Positions 17,826-25,778 of a stretch of DNA of 64,000 nt are shown piece after piece. Position numbers and translations under genes: made by a program. The number at the start of each line of letters is the position of its first letter. Positions within the stretch are counted from its first letter, which is position 1. The stretch comes from an uncultured Pantoea sp. (GTDB lineage: Bacteria; Pseudomonadota; Gammaproteobacteria; Enterobacterales; Enterobacteriaceae), in NCBI GenBank assembly GCA_913778495.1, contig CAJYVD010000004.1, forward strand, positions 1 to 64,000, in the 5' to 3' direction. Under the pieces are notes generated by a model that was not told the DNA's origin, made no database searches, and saw only the letters and a program-made list of their open reading frames with translations.

Positions 17826-18356
17826 TTATTTCGGGCAGTATTCCGGCTCCGGCATCTTAAGGGGCTCTTTGATTGGGTGTTCCGGGTGGCCATAATTCGC
17901 ACAGCTGGTGGTCACCTTTACCTCATCACAGGGCATAAAGTGCACCGTGATCCCGCAGGTTTCCTGCCCCGTATAGTCCGGTAGCGGTACAATCGTGTTG
18001 TGTTGTTGATTATTGGCACTCATCTTTTTTTCCCAAGCCAAATACTTTTCCGTATCTGCAAATCCTGGAAACCCTTTTGTAGATGCTTCACCACTTTCCC
18101 AGTCGATTTTGACCTTCATACCCGGCCGCCATTGCGGCGGGACACCGAAGCAGCAGCCGCCCCCACCACCCTGATACGGCCCGATGCTGTCAATGCCCGA
18201 CTGACCGTTGACGCTGAAATGGTTGATTGCCCATTTGGTGTGGTTGATGGCCTCTATGGTTCCGCCGCCTCCACGGCTTTCCGCGTTTGCCGACGACTGG
18301 CTGCAGCCCGCCAGCAGCAGGGCACCCAGCCCCACCAGACAGTGTCGTGTTGTCAT
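17826..18356 (-). CDS. DUF3304-like lipoprotein, orphan immunity copy
   Basis: A second 176-residue copy with signal peptide LLLAGCSQ and the same flanking sequences as the 17187-17717 copy. The central window differs, for example GEASTKGFPGFADTEKYL against GAGDMDGFPGFGDDARYL. No effector follows it; the next gene is the other lipoprotein, 108 bp on. It probably protects against a Tle1 variant no longer encoded here. The ATG follows AAGGAATGC. It lies 43 bp after the DUF4123 adaptor gene and is probably co-transcribed with it. Confidence 0.8.
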   Translation of the reverse strand: MTTRHCLVGLGALLLAGCSQSSANAESRGGGGTIEAINHTKWAINHFSVNGQSGIDSIGPYQGGGGGCCFGVPPQWRPGMKVKIDWESGEASTKGFPGFADTEKYLAWEKKMSANNQQHNTIVPLPDYTGQETCGITVHFMPCDEVKVTTSCANYGHPEHPIKEPLKMPEPEYCPK

Positions 18357-18399
18357 TTTGCATTCCTTGTATGGCTCGAGCAGCCTCACAATGTCATTT

Positions 18400-19185
18400 T
18401 CAACTATCTGCTGAGGGCCTGTCGGTCAGTATTCCCATCACCCAATCCTCACGCGCTTTATCCAGTATCATCCCTTTGGCGGTGGCCGAGAGCATACCTT
18501 TGAAGCAGGCAGTAAACCGTTCATCCTGCGAGGTAAATCCAGCAGTGGGGACATCCCGATGGCGAAGCATCAACTTGGCATCGCAGATACACATCAGGGC
18601 TTCAAACTGTCTATCGACCAAAGCGATGTTCTGACACTTTTCATTGATTGCGGGCTGTGCTCCCTGCCCCATCAACAACCTCGGCTTCTCGTCGAGGTCC
18701 AGCCAGCTCCAAAACAGTGCTGGACGCTGCAACTGGGCCTGCTGATCCGGTTCCAAAATATGAGAAAACAGGTAAGGGAAAATACGGGTATCAAAATATC
18801 TGAACAGCCCTGCACGTCCCTCGTGTGTCGCATCGGTGCAGTCAGTTAGCCATTGAGCCAGAGGAGTAAAAGGCCAGGGAGAACAGAGCACCAACAGCGG
18901 AGCTGACTTTTGTACTTGCTGAGCCAGTTCAATAAACCACTGTTTCTGCTGGACATCCTGTAAAGAAATCCTGATTAACAGCGGCGACTCTTCAGTCAAA
19001 GCGTCTTCGGGCAAGCCTTGATAAAGCGACTGCCATTCAAGATGCGGTGAAAATTCCCGCAGTACAGGGATAATGGAGAAATCAATACCGCACTGGTCGA
19101 GAATAAAATCGAGGTGGGTCATTTTTATATCAGCGCACGTTTGCTGAAGCAGATTCACCCAGTTAGTTGTAGTGGTCGTTTTCAC
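18400..19185 (-). CDS. DUF4123-type T6SS effector chaperone/adaptor
   Basis: A 261-residue DUF4123-like protein (Tap/TEC class), which helps load an effector onto VgrG. Visible family features: QSLYQGLPEDALTEESPLLIRI near the N-terminus, PLLVLCSPWPFTPLAQWL, and GRAGLFRYFDTRIFPYLF before the helical C-terminal lobe. I choose the GTG at 19185 because AGGGAGG stands 5 nt before it, at the equivalent place to the ATG of the truncated copy behind vgrG. The open frame runs 18 codons further, but those codons (KKAQRLAQDFMPREAQ) are the frameshifted tail of a lost VgrG. It is probably the only intact adaptor in this locus. Confidence 0.8.
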   Translation of the reverse strand: MKTTTTTNWVNLLQQTCADIKMTHLDFILDQCGIDFSIIPVLREFSPHLEWQSLYQGLPEDALTEESPLLIRISLQDVQQKQWFIELAQQVQKSAPLLVLCSPWPFTPLAQWLTDCTDATHEGRAGLFRYFDTRIFPYLFSHILEPDQQAQLQRPALFWSWLDLDEKPRLLMGQGAQPAINEKCQNIALVDRQFEALMCICDAKLMLRHRDVPTAGFTSQDERFTACFKGMLSATAKGMILDKAREDWVMGILTDRPSADS

Positions 19186-19298
19186 TTGTGCCTCCCTTGG
19201 CATAAAGTCCTGTGCTAGCCGCTGCGCCTTTTTGGGCACGCTTTGCAGACTGTCAAAGGCGATTCTGGCAGCGGATGATCCTCACTCGCCGGGCCTTG
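19186..19298 (-). pseudogene. Fossil 3' end of a second vgrG
   Basis: Read on the minus strand this begins QGPASEDHPLPES and TVCKAC, matching the end of the intact VgrG (QGPASEDFPLPELPASVCKEC). A one-base loss in the A-run near the CPK codons then shifts the frame. The shifted frame continues KKAQRLAQDFMPREA, matching VgrG's KHAQEQAQGFVPREA. Everything upstream of this tail is gone. It marks the border of a second copy of the vgrG-adaptor-immunity-effector module. Confidence 0.8.
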
Positions 19299-19343
19299 GA
19301 ATGAAGGGTGCCCTCTGAAGCTTATCGGGCTTGGAGCACCCAC

Positions 19344-19378
19344 CCCGCCAGCAGCGGGCTCAGGCGTACGTGTTTCAT
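19344..19378 (-). pseudogene. Fossil 5' end of a lipoprotein immunity gene
   Basis: ATG AAA CAC GTA at 19378 starts MKHVRLSPLLAG, the signal-peptide start of the B-type lipoproteins (MKHVLLSPLLAG), with the same upstream AAGGAACGTC ribosome-binding region. Similarity ends within the CTGGCGGG run at 19344; the frame then reads WVLQAR and stops. So an immunity gene was cut off after 12 codons. It joins a unique linker of about 45 bp and then the VgrG fossil. Confidence 0.75.
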
Positions 19379-19458
19379 CGGACGTTCCTTGTAGAAAAGG
19401 GGCTTAAAACTGAGGTTGAGAGGAGCGGGCTGAACCAGCTTCCATTGTTTAGGTGATC

Positions 19459-19496
19459 ATTCCCACAGGCTGTCCCCCTTGCGGATGACTTTACAC
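19459..19496 (-). pseudogene. Fossil 5' end of a PAAR gene
   Basis: Directly at the stop of effector B the minus strand reads KVIRKGDSLWE and then a stop codon. This resembles the start of the intact PAAR protein (MKAVIREGDTLRE). The start codon position overlaps the effector's terminal GTG-TAA. The rest of the domain is absent. It indicates that effector B, like effector A, was once followed by its own PAAR gene. The match is short, so confidence is moderate. Confidence 0.55.
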
Positions 19497-21956
19497 ACCG
19501 GCTCTCCCTGCGCCGTTTTCTGCGGTCATCTTCAGGACATTCTCAAGCCAGCCTGCCGGGATCGCGGCATGCGCCCGGGCCAGCCGTTGTTCAGCCACAA
19601 GCACCTTGTGCCGCGCAACCACCGCGCCCGGCGCCCGGGTAAACGCCCGCTGTTGCTCTCCGCCCGGCAGCGCCGGCACCGGTTCACGGGTGATCCTGTC
19701 CAGCACCTCTACCTGTAGCGACCGGACGGCGCCTGTCGCCGCCAGCCCTGCCAGCGTTCCGCTCAGGCTCTGCTGCCGGAAGCTCAGCACGACGCCGGTG
19801 GTCAGCGTGGCGAACCCAACCAGATCCCCGGCGATCACCAGCGGTGACAGGGACTTACTGCACTGATCGCCAAAATAAATCATCCGGTAGCGGAAGTAGC
19901 CGCCCCACATCTCGCGCGTGCCCAGTACGGCGTGCATGAACCAGGCGCGCGAGTCGTGCACCTGGTCATCGAACAGCGCCCTGACCAGACCGGCCGGCCG
20001 CGCCGCGTTGCTCTCTTCACCGGCCGCCGGGAACAGGACCGCCATCCGGGCGTCGCCGTCAGCCTTTATGCGCCGGTACTCCCCGGGTTCATCATCGGTA
20101 TTGAGCACGAAAATCACCGGCTGCAGCACGGTGTCCAGCACCGCCTGCGCCAGGTTCTCGGGGATGCGGTAGCCGTCGTGGTAGTCCCTGCCGAACTCTT
20201 TTGCCGCCTCATACAGCTGGGTCTGCGCCATGTCCGGGTCGAATTCACTGACGCCGGGAACGAGCACAAGCTCATCCATCCTGTCTGCGGGCTGATTTGC
20301 TGCCTGCTCCTCGCGCGCTTTCAGCACCGCACGCTGCTTCTCATTTCGCGCGTTTTCCGCCGCCCTGCGCGCGGCGGGCAGCGCCCCGGTATTCGTGGCG
20401 CGCCGGTAGAACGGCGCTGTCAGCATCGACCCTCCGGCATAGCGCGCGATGCGCCAGGCGGTGATCCACGCTATCTGGTTTTCAATCACCGTTTCCAGAC
20501 TGCCGCTGGCGCGAGGCGGCGCGTACCGGGCCGCCTCTTCAGGGGCAAAGGTTTCGGGGGTGGTGAGATTCAGGGTGAGTTCGCGCCAGGCATTGAATCG
20601 TTGGGTCAGTATTTTGTTAATTCCGAATTGCTCAATAAGATCGGGAGTCATAGCACGCCACATGTCTTTTTTAAGTTCTTCAGGAAGTGAATTAATTGGT
20701 ACCTTCAGTGGCGCTCCAACTTCGAAACCTCCTGCATAAATCTCATTTAAAGCTATCTGTGACAGCAAAAGGCGATCATCAATACCATTCGCCTTTCCCT
20801 GGTCCCCTCGCGGATAGCCGCCCCCGATATCCGAATGCATCCCCGGATATACCACCTCAGTGACATAAGGTGGATACCTACCGTCACTTCGCCGCACCGA
20901 GTCCAGTGGAAAGCAGAGACGCTGCTCGTGACCGGAGACCAGGTGCACGCATTTTTTTATCAGCCCGCCGTAGCTGTCCTCGTCCGGCAGCGCCATCGTG
21001 CCGTCCGCCCAGGACATATGCCCCGCGGCAACCGGCACCACGTGCGCCACTCCCACGGAGGCCACCGTATCCAGCAGCCCGAGAAATTCCACGCTGACGG
21101 GCAGCTGCAGCTCGCCAACTTGCAGGCACTGCGGGGGCTTTTCGCCCTCCGCCTGCGGCGGGGGCAAGAGCTCGCTCAGCCAGCGTACAAACGTCCGGGC
21201 AGCGGCGGCACCGCGGGAAAAACCGTAGACGTACAGCCGGATACCCAGCAGCTTCGGCCTGCCCGGCTCCGGCTGGGTAATCAGCGGCCTCAGTTTCGGT
21301 GCTAACTCATTCAGCAGGCGGTGGAACTCTTCGTAGCGGTTGTGGCTGCCCCCGGCCCACAGGCTGCTCCAGCGAGTTCCCATTTTACTCAGGGACTTCC
21401 GGCTCTCTGCGGTGGTCAGCCATTTTTCAGTCGCGGTAAATTTCAGCACATCAATAATGCGCAGCAGCGCCCAGTTAATGCGCTCTTCGCCCATGGCGGC
21501 GCCCACCATGCCCGTGGTGGAATAGTCCGGGTCATTCACCTCCGGGAACGGGGTGCCTACCCCGGGTATGTAGAACTTAAAATATTTACCTCCACCCTCC
21601 ACGGCATTATCCAGCAGCGCAGCCTGCGCGCCAGCCGGAACGCCTCCCGCAGTTCCAGCTCCGATTGTGGCGCGGAACAATCGAGCGATATTGGTCGGGT
21701 GCTGCGGGTCAGAAAGCAGCATGTCATTGTTGAGGTTATTCCCCGTCCCGTCGAAAAACAGGCTGATATGCAGCGTTTTGCAGCACGGCGGCTCCACCCG
21801 TCGTCCGGCCGTCAGACAGAGTTCCTCACGGTAGAGCCGCTCCGCGCTGTTCTGCTGATGGTAGTTTTGCCCGACCTGCAGCGGGTGGGTCGGAAGGCGT
21901 CCCTGCACCGGAAACGGCGGCGGTAGCCAGGCCAGGTCAGTTTTTATCTCGGACAT
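19491..21956 (-). CDS. Tle1-like T6SS phospholipase effector B (DUF2235)
   Basis: An 821-residue sister of effector A. It has HISLFFDGTGNN (63-74), YGFSRGAAAAR with the nucleophile Ser at 247, GLLDTVASVG and GMHSDIGGGYP, so the Ser-Asp-His triad is complete. The segments between catalytic motifs and the C-terminal region diverge from A more than the core does. A hydrophobic C-terminal region (LVIAGDLVGFATLTTGVVL) parallels that of A. The start ATG at 21956 (MSEIKTDLAWLPP) follows GGAG and overlaps the upstream lipoprotein stop by 13 bp; the 22 upstream residues of the open frame lie in the lipoprotein gene. No intact PAAR follows, only a fossil. Confidence 0.9.
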   Translation of the reverse strand: MSEIKTDLAWLPPPFPVQGRLPTHPLQVGQNYHQQNSAERLYREELCLTAGRRVEPPCCKTLHISLFFDGTGNNLNNDMLLSDPQHPTNIARLFRATIGAGTAGGVPAGAQAALLDNAVEGGGKYFKFYIPGVGTPFPEVNDPDYSTTGMVGAAMGEERINWALLRIIDVLKFTATEKWLTTAESRKSLSKMGTRWSSLWAGGSHNRYEEFHRLLNELAPKLRPLITQPEPGRPKLLGIRLYVYGFSRGAAAARTFVRWLSELLPPPQAEGEKPPQCLQVGELQLPVSVEFLGLLDTVASVGVAHVVPVAAGHMSWADGTMALPDEDSYGGLIKKCVHLVSGHEQRLCFPLDSVRRSDGRYPPYVTEVVYPGMHSDIGGGYPRGDQGKANGIDDRLLLSQIALNEIYAGGFEVGAPLKVPINSLPEELKKDMWRAMTPDLIEQFGINKILTQRFNAWRELTLNLTTPETFAPEEAARYAPPRASGSLETVIENQIAWITAWRIARYAGGSMLTAPFYRRATNTGALPAARRAAENARNEKQRAVLKAREEQAANQPADRMDELVLVPGVSEFDPDMAQTQLYEAAKEFGRDYHDGYRIPENLAQAVLDTVLQPVIFVLNTDDEPGEYRRIKADGDARMAVLFPAAGEESNAARPAGLVRALFDDQVHDSRAWFMHAVLGTREMWGGYFRYRMIYFGDQCSKSLSPLVIAGDLVGFATLTTGVVLSFRQQSLSGTLAGLAATGAVRSLQVEVLDRITREPVPALPGGEQQRAFTRAPGAVVARHKVLVAEQRLARAHAAIPAGWLENVLKMTAENGAGRAGV

Positions 21957-22474
21957 ACTTTCGGCTCCTTCATCCTGATGGGCTCTTTTATCGGATAGCT
22001 GGCATTTCTCGGCGACCAGCAACTGGTCGTGACCTTCACCTCATCGCAGGGCAGAAAATGCACGGTGATGCCGCACACATCTTCACCGTTGTAGTCGGGC
22101 AGCGGGACGGTTTTGCTGTGCTGGCGTTTCTGGGCATCAATACCTTTTTTCCAGGCAAGATATTTATCCTCATCAGCGAAACCGGGAAAATCAGCAGACG
22201 AACCCTGTCCGGTCTCCCAGTCAATACGCACTGTTTTGCCCGGCGTCCAGCGGGCGGGCACGCTGTAGCAGCAGCCACCGCCGCCGCCCTGAAACGGGCC
22301 GATAATGTCGATGCCCGACTGGTTATCCACGCTGAAACGGTTGATTGCCCACTTTGTGTGATTGATGGCTTTAATCGTACCGCCGCCACCACCTCCGGCC
22401 TGTGCGGCAGGCTGCGCGCAGCCAGTTAACAGCAGCAGGCCCGCCAGCAGCGGGCTCAGGAGTACGTGTTTCAT
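21944..22474 (-). CDS. DUF3304-like lipoprotein, likely immunity to effector B
   Basis: A 176-residue lipoprotein starting MKHVLLSPLLAGLLLLTGC, with the lipobox at Cys19. The body has GGGGGGTIKAINHTKWAINRF, GPFQGGGGGCC and PARWTPGKTVRIDWE. It overlaps effector B by 13 bp, the same join as in the A pair, and is the probable cognate immunity. The ATG follows AAGGAACG. It differs from its neighbour (22630-23160) mainly in the central window, here GQGSSADFPGFADEDKYL. Confidence 0.82.
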   Translation of the reverse strand: MKHVLLSPLLAGLLLLTGCAQPAAQAGGGGGGTIKAINHTKWAINRFSVDNQSGIDIIGPFQGGGGGCCYSVPARWTPGKTVRIDWETGQGSSADFPGFADEDKYLAWKKGIDAQKRQHSKTVPLPDYNGEDVCGITVHFLPCDEVKVTTSCWSPRNASYPIKEPIRMKEPKVCPR

Positions 22475-22532
22475 CTGACGTTCCTTGTAGAAGAGGGACA
22501 TTAAAGAAGAGAGAAGAGCAGGCTAGATAACT

Positions 22533-22642
22533 CTGTTCTGCTGATGGTACTTTTACCTGACCTGCAGCGGGTGGGTCGGAAGGCGTCCCTGCGCCGGAAA
22601 CGGCGGCGGTAGCCAGGCCAAGTTAGTGTTTATCTCGGACAT
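22533..22642 (-). pseudogene. Fossil 5' end of a third Tle1-like effector
   Basis: From the ATG at 22642 the minus strand reads MSEINTNLAWLPPPF, then AQGRLPTHPLQVR and a stop. This closely matches the start of effector B (MSEIKTDLAWLPPPF, VQGRLPTHPLQVG). Nucleotide similarity continues past the stop through the KYHQQN codons to about 22533 and then ends. The ATG overlaps the upstream lipoprotein stop by the same 13 bp as in the intact pairs. So the lipoprotein at 22630-23160 once had its own effector, now lost. Confidence 0.85.
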
Positions 22643-23160
22643 ACTTTCGGCTCCTTCATCCTGACGGGCTCTTTTATTGGGTAATTGGCATTTCTCGGCG
22701 ACCAGCAACTGGTCGTGACCTTCACCTCATCGCAGGGCAGAAAGTGCACGGTGATACCGCATACCTCCTGACCGTTATAGTCGGGTACCGGGATGGTTTT
22801 AATATGCTGACGATTCTGAGCTTTAATATTCCTTGCCCAATCTAAAAACTTCTGCTCATCTGCATATCCCGGAAAACCTGCAGACGAACTCACTCCGGTC
22901 TCCCAGTCAATACGCACCGCCATGCCCGGCGTCCAGCGGGCAGGCACGCTGTAACAACAGCCGCCGCCGCCGCCCTGAAACGGGCCGATAATGTCGATGC
23001 CCGACTGGTTATCCACGCTGAAGTGGTTGATTGCCCACTTTGTGTGATTGATGGCTTTAATCGTTCCGCCGCCACCGCCTCCGGCCTGTGCGGCGGGCTG
23101 AGTGCAGGCAGTCAGTAGCAGCAGGCCCGCCAGCAGCGGGCTCAGGAATACGTGTTTCAT
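22630..23160 (-). CDS. DUF3304-like lipoprotein, orphan immunity copy
   Basis: A 176-residue lipoprotein starting MKHVFLSPLLAGLLLLTAC. It is nearly identical to the 21944-22474 copy in its first 85 and last 40 residues. The central window is distinct (GVSSSAGFPGYADEQKFL). Its former effector survives only as a 5' fossil overlapping its stop, so it is an orphan immunity. The ATG follows GGAACGTC, and the gene lies 27 bp after the truncated adaptor. Confidence 0.82.
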   Translation of the reverse strand: MKHVFLSPLLAGLLLLTACTQPAAQAGGGGGGTIKAINHTKWAINHFSVDNQSGIDIIGPFQGGGGGCCYSVPARWTPGMAVRIDWETGVSSSAGFPGYADEQKFLDWARNIKAQNRQHIKTIPVPDYNGQEVCGITVHFLPCDEVKVTTSCWSPRNANYPIKEPVRMKEPKVCPR

Positions 23161-23187
23161 CTGACGTTCCATGTATGAATAGTCTTT

Positions 23188-23400
23188 CTAAGAGGAGAAC
23201 GATGCGACGGTGGGCGGAGCATCATCGACGATAAACGCCTCCGGTAGCCCGAGATAAAGTGACTGATACTGCACCGACATTTCGTTCAGGGCCGGAATAA
23301 CACTGAAATCCAGCCCTGCTTGATCAACGATAGTATCGAGACAGTCAGTGCCAGAAGGTCGACGGGTATTAGCGACGTTTTCAATCCCTTGTGCGATCAT
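23188..23400 (-). pseudogene. Truncated DUF4123 adaptor behind vgrG
   Basis: A 70-residue frame starting with an ATG that overlaps the vgrG stop (ATGA). It reads LDTIVDQAGLDFSVIPALNE and YQSLYLGLPEAFIV, matching the first 60 or so residues of the intact adaptor at 18400-19185 (LDFILDQCGIDFSIIPVLRE, WQSLYQGLPEDALT). It then breaks into unrelated VASFSS and a stop; the remaining 190 residues are missing. The immunity gene follows at once, so recombination replaced the rest of the adaptor gene. Confidence 0.8.
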
Positions 23401-25778
23401 TTAGCCTCCCTGGGGACAAAGCCTTGCGCCTGCTCTTGGGCGTGTTTTAGACACTCTTTACACACTGATGCCGGCAACTCTGGCAGTGGAAAATCCTCGC
23501 TGGCGGGTCCCTGCAAGTCGTGCAAGCCTTTAAGACTGATCAATCCCGGTCCGTGAATATGCACTTCTCCCTGTGGTGTAAGACGCAGGTAAGCCCCGCC
23601 ACAGCCCAGAGTGATGCCATTTTTAGCGGTTAACTGCAGGTGCCCCTGCGTTGACTGGACGGTGAGGTCTTTCAGGGAAGTCAGCGACAGCACATCGCTA
23701 TGTGACTCAATCTCCAGCGAACCTTTGGCGGATACCAGTCGCATTCCCTCCTGCTGTGCCAGTAATGAGACTGCTTGACTCGCGTTCACCGAATAGCGCT
23801 GCGCCGCGGTGATATTCACTTCCCCAAGGCTCTGCAGGTACAGTCCTTTACCGCTGTGCATCAGGGTCGTTTCCGGCGTAACGGCGGCGATCCCTTTAGG
23901 TGAAGACAGCAGTAACACAGGATCTTTTAGCTCACACGCACCGGCAACAAAGGCCCTGAGTGGTTGAGCATCAGGCGTAATAGTGTGGTGCGTTTTTGTA
24001 ATCGTTCCCCAGTCAGTTACCTGATTCAGCGCCCCCTTAAGCAGACTAATGGCTGGCTGCATATCCAACATCGCTCCCTGGGCCTTGGTTTGACCGTCAG
24101 CGCTGATAAATATGCCTCTATGTGCTCGGATAGCACCCCAGCTGTCGGTTCTCAACTCGAATCCCTCACCGCGCTTCTGTTTTTCGCTGTCGACGACGTG
24201 CCCGAGATTTAGCTGACTCTTTCCGCCGAACTCCGTGCTGACCTTGATGTGCTCTTTCCCGCGCTCATCGTCGAGGCGGATTTTGTTGTTCGCCGGCGTG
24301 CGCAGCACGTTACGTTTGTAATTGCGGATAGTGACGTGATCGCCGTGTGCCGAATCATGTAGCACACCTGCGATGTATGGCCGATCTGGGTTACCGTTTT
24401 CAAAGCCAATCGCCACTTCGGTTCCCGCCAGCAGCGGCAGATGCAGACCGTAGGTGTCGCCTGCGTATTGTCGAGACTGACGAACCCACAGGCTTTCGAA
24501 CCCGGTCTCCCAGCTATCACGGTCAAAAAGCAGGTTGACGCGGTAGCGGCCATTTTTATCAATGTGCCCATAGGCATCATGTTCGGTGGTGCTGGTGACG
24601 CGCGCCGCTAATGTGCCGGCCATCGTTGGGCGTGAACCCGGGTCAGGACGGAAACAAAAATCCGTGCTGTCCGGGATGCCACCGAACCTAATGCTAAAAT
24701 CTTCATCTCGCCGCGCATGGCTGTGCATCGCCGTAATGACGACACCACCAGCAAACACGTCTGCCACTTCGTAACCACCGTTGACTTGCAGGACCAGGCC
24801 AGGTGAAAGGGTCGGACAGCTGGTGAGGGCATAGGTTTGGATCTGGCCATTTAGATAGCGCTCATGACGAATGCGGGCATAAAATACCCCAGACTCCGGG
24901 GCTGGATTGCGTTCATAAGCATTGCCCGCGGTCAGGTAATTATCACCGTAGTGATAGGCGTCACCGTAGGTCGTGGCATCGCCGCGCGTCGCATCGACTT
25001 GGGTGTGCATATCATCCGTCGCCTGGCGATAGTTGTAATCACGGGTGCTGACCTGCTTCTGCACCACGTTATGATGGCTCTCCATTCCCCAGACAGAGTC
25101 CAGACCCTGTGAATGCTGCCCTGATGGCGGTACCGATGGCAGCGTCAGGCCTTTTTCATACCCCAGCTGACTGTCGTAAAATTCCACCACGTCGATGTTC
25201 AGTCGCGAGTCGGTGGTGAAGCGAAACCAGATACCCACCTCACCCAGCAGGCGGGTAATAAAGTGCAGGTCGTTCTCTCCGTACTGCATTACCTGCTCAC
25301 GGCGCGGGTACGCATTTGATAACGAGAATAGAAAATCCTGACCGTGCATACGGTGGCGCGCACGCAGGATTTTTTCCACGATCTCTGGAACCGACATGTC
25401 TTGGTAGATAGCGTTCTGATGTGAGCGGTCAATGAGCGCCAGGCGTGGGCCGAGCGTCAGGGCATACCGGGTTTCGTCCGTTGATGTACTCAGGCGTTCA
25501 AAACCCGTCACTACGCCCTGAATCACGCGTACAGCCTGCTGACTTTTAATGCCGTAACCTTGATCAACATGAGCCTGCAGCGTCAGAGAAGCGGCTTTCA
25601 ACAGCATCATCTCTTTGCTGATGGCGTGGTTATCGCTGGTAAATTCAATGCGATAGCTGAAAGGCTTACTCAGGGCTTCATCGCCTTCAAACGCCAGCAC
25701 GTCAAGCACTGACTCACACCCCTTCACCACTAACAGGTGGTGGCTATGGCTGAATCTTAACGAAGGAGAATGACTCAT
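23397..25778 (-). CDS. vgrG: T6SS spike protein VgrG (TssI)
   Basis: A 793-residue VgrG. It opens with the gp27-like part (LLVVKGCESVLDVLAFEGDE, KPFSYRIEFTS) and continues through the gp5 OB-fold (ARVTSTTEHDAYGHIDKNGRYRVNL) and WVRQSRQYAGDTYGLHLPLLAGTEVAIGF split by short loops. The beta-helix needle and a DUF2345-type extension (KSQLNLGHVVDSEKQKRGEGF onward) follow. There is no extra enzymatic domain. The last 25 residues (VCKECLKHAQEQAQGFVPR) form a Cys-containing helical tail likely to dock an adaptor. The start overlaps the clpV stop (ATGA). Its natural adaptor next door is broken, so it may use the adaptor at 18400. Confidence 0.93.
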   Translation of the reverse strand: MSHSPSLRFSHSHHLLVVKGCESVLDVLAFEGDEALSKPFSYRIEFTSDNHAISKEMMLLKAASLTLQAHVDQGYGIKSQQAVRVIQGVVTGFERLSTSTDETRYALTLGPRLALIDRSHQNAIYQDMSVPEIVEKILRARHRMHGQDFLFSLSNAYPRREQVMQYGENDLHFITRLLGEVGIWFRFTTDSRLNIDVVEFYDSQLGYEKGLTLPSVPPSGQHSQGLDSVWGMESHHNVVQKQVSTRDYNYRQATDDMHTQVDATRGDATTYGDAYHYGDNYLTAGNAYERNPAPESGVFYARIRHERYLNGQIQTYALTSCPTLSPGLVLQVNGGYEVADVFAGGVVITAMHSHARRDEDFSIRFGGIPDSTDFCFRPDPGSRPTMAGTLAARVTSTTEHDAYGHIDKNGRYRVNLLFDRDSWETGFESLWVRQSRQYAGDTYGLHLPLLAGTEVAIGFENGNPDRPYIAGVLHDSAHGDHVTIRNYKRNVLRTPANNKIRLDDERGKEHIKVSTEFGGKSQLNLGHVVDSEKQKRGEGFELRTDSWGAIRAHRGIFISADGQTKAQGAMLDMQPAISLLKGALNQVTDWGTITKTHHTITPDAQPLRAFVAGACELKDPVLLLSSPKGIAAVTPETTLMHSGKGLYLQSLGEVNITAAQRYSVNASQAVSLLAQQEGMRLVSAKGSLEIESHSDVLSLTSLKDLTVQSTQGHLQLTAKNGITLGCGGAYLRLTPQGEVHIHGPGLISLKGLHDLQGPASEDFPLPELPASVCKECLKHAQEQAQGFVPREAK

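Noticed and set aside
17800-17838. A further effector 5' fossil after the lipoprotein at 17826-18356
   Set aside because: Likeness to the effector A start is only a few bases beyond the lipoprotein's own stop, and the start-codon position reads CTG. Too short to separate from simple lipoprotein duplication.
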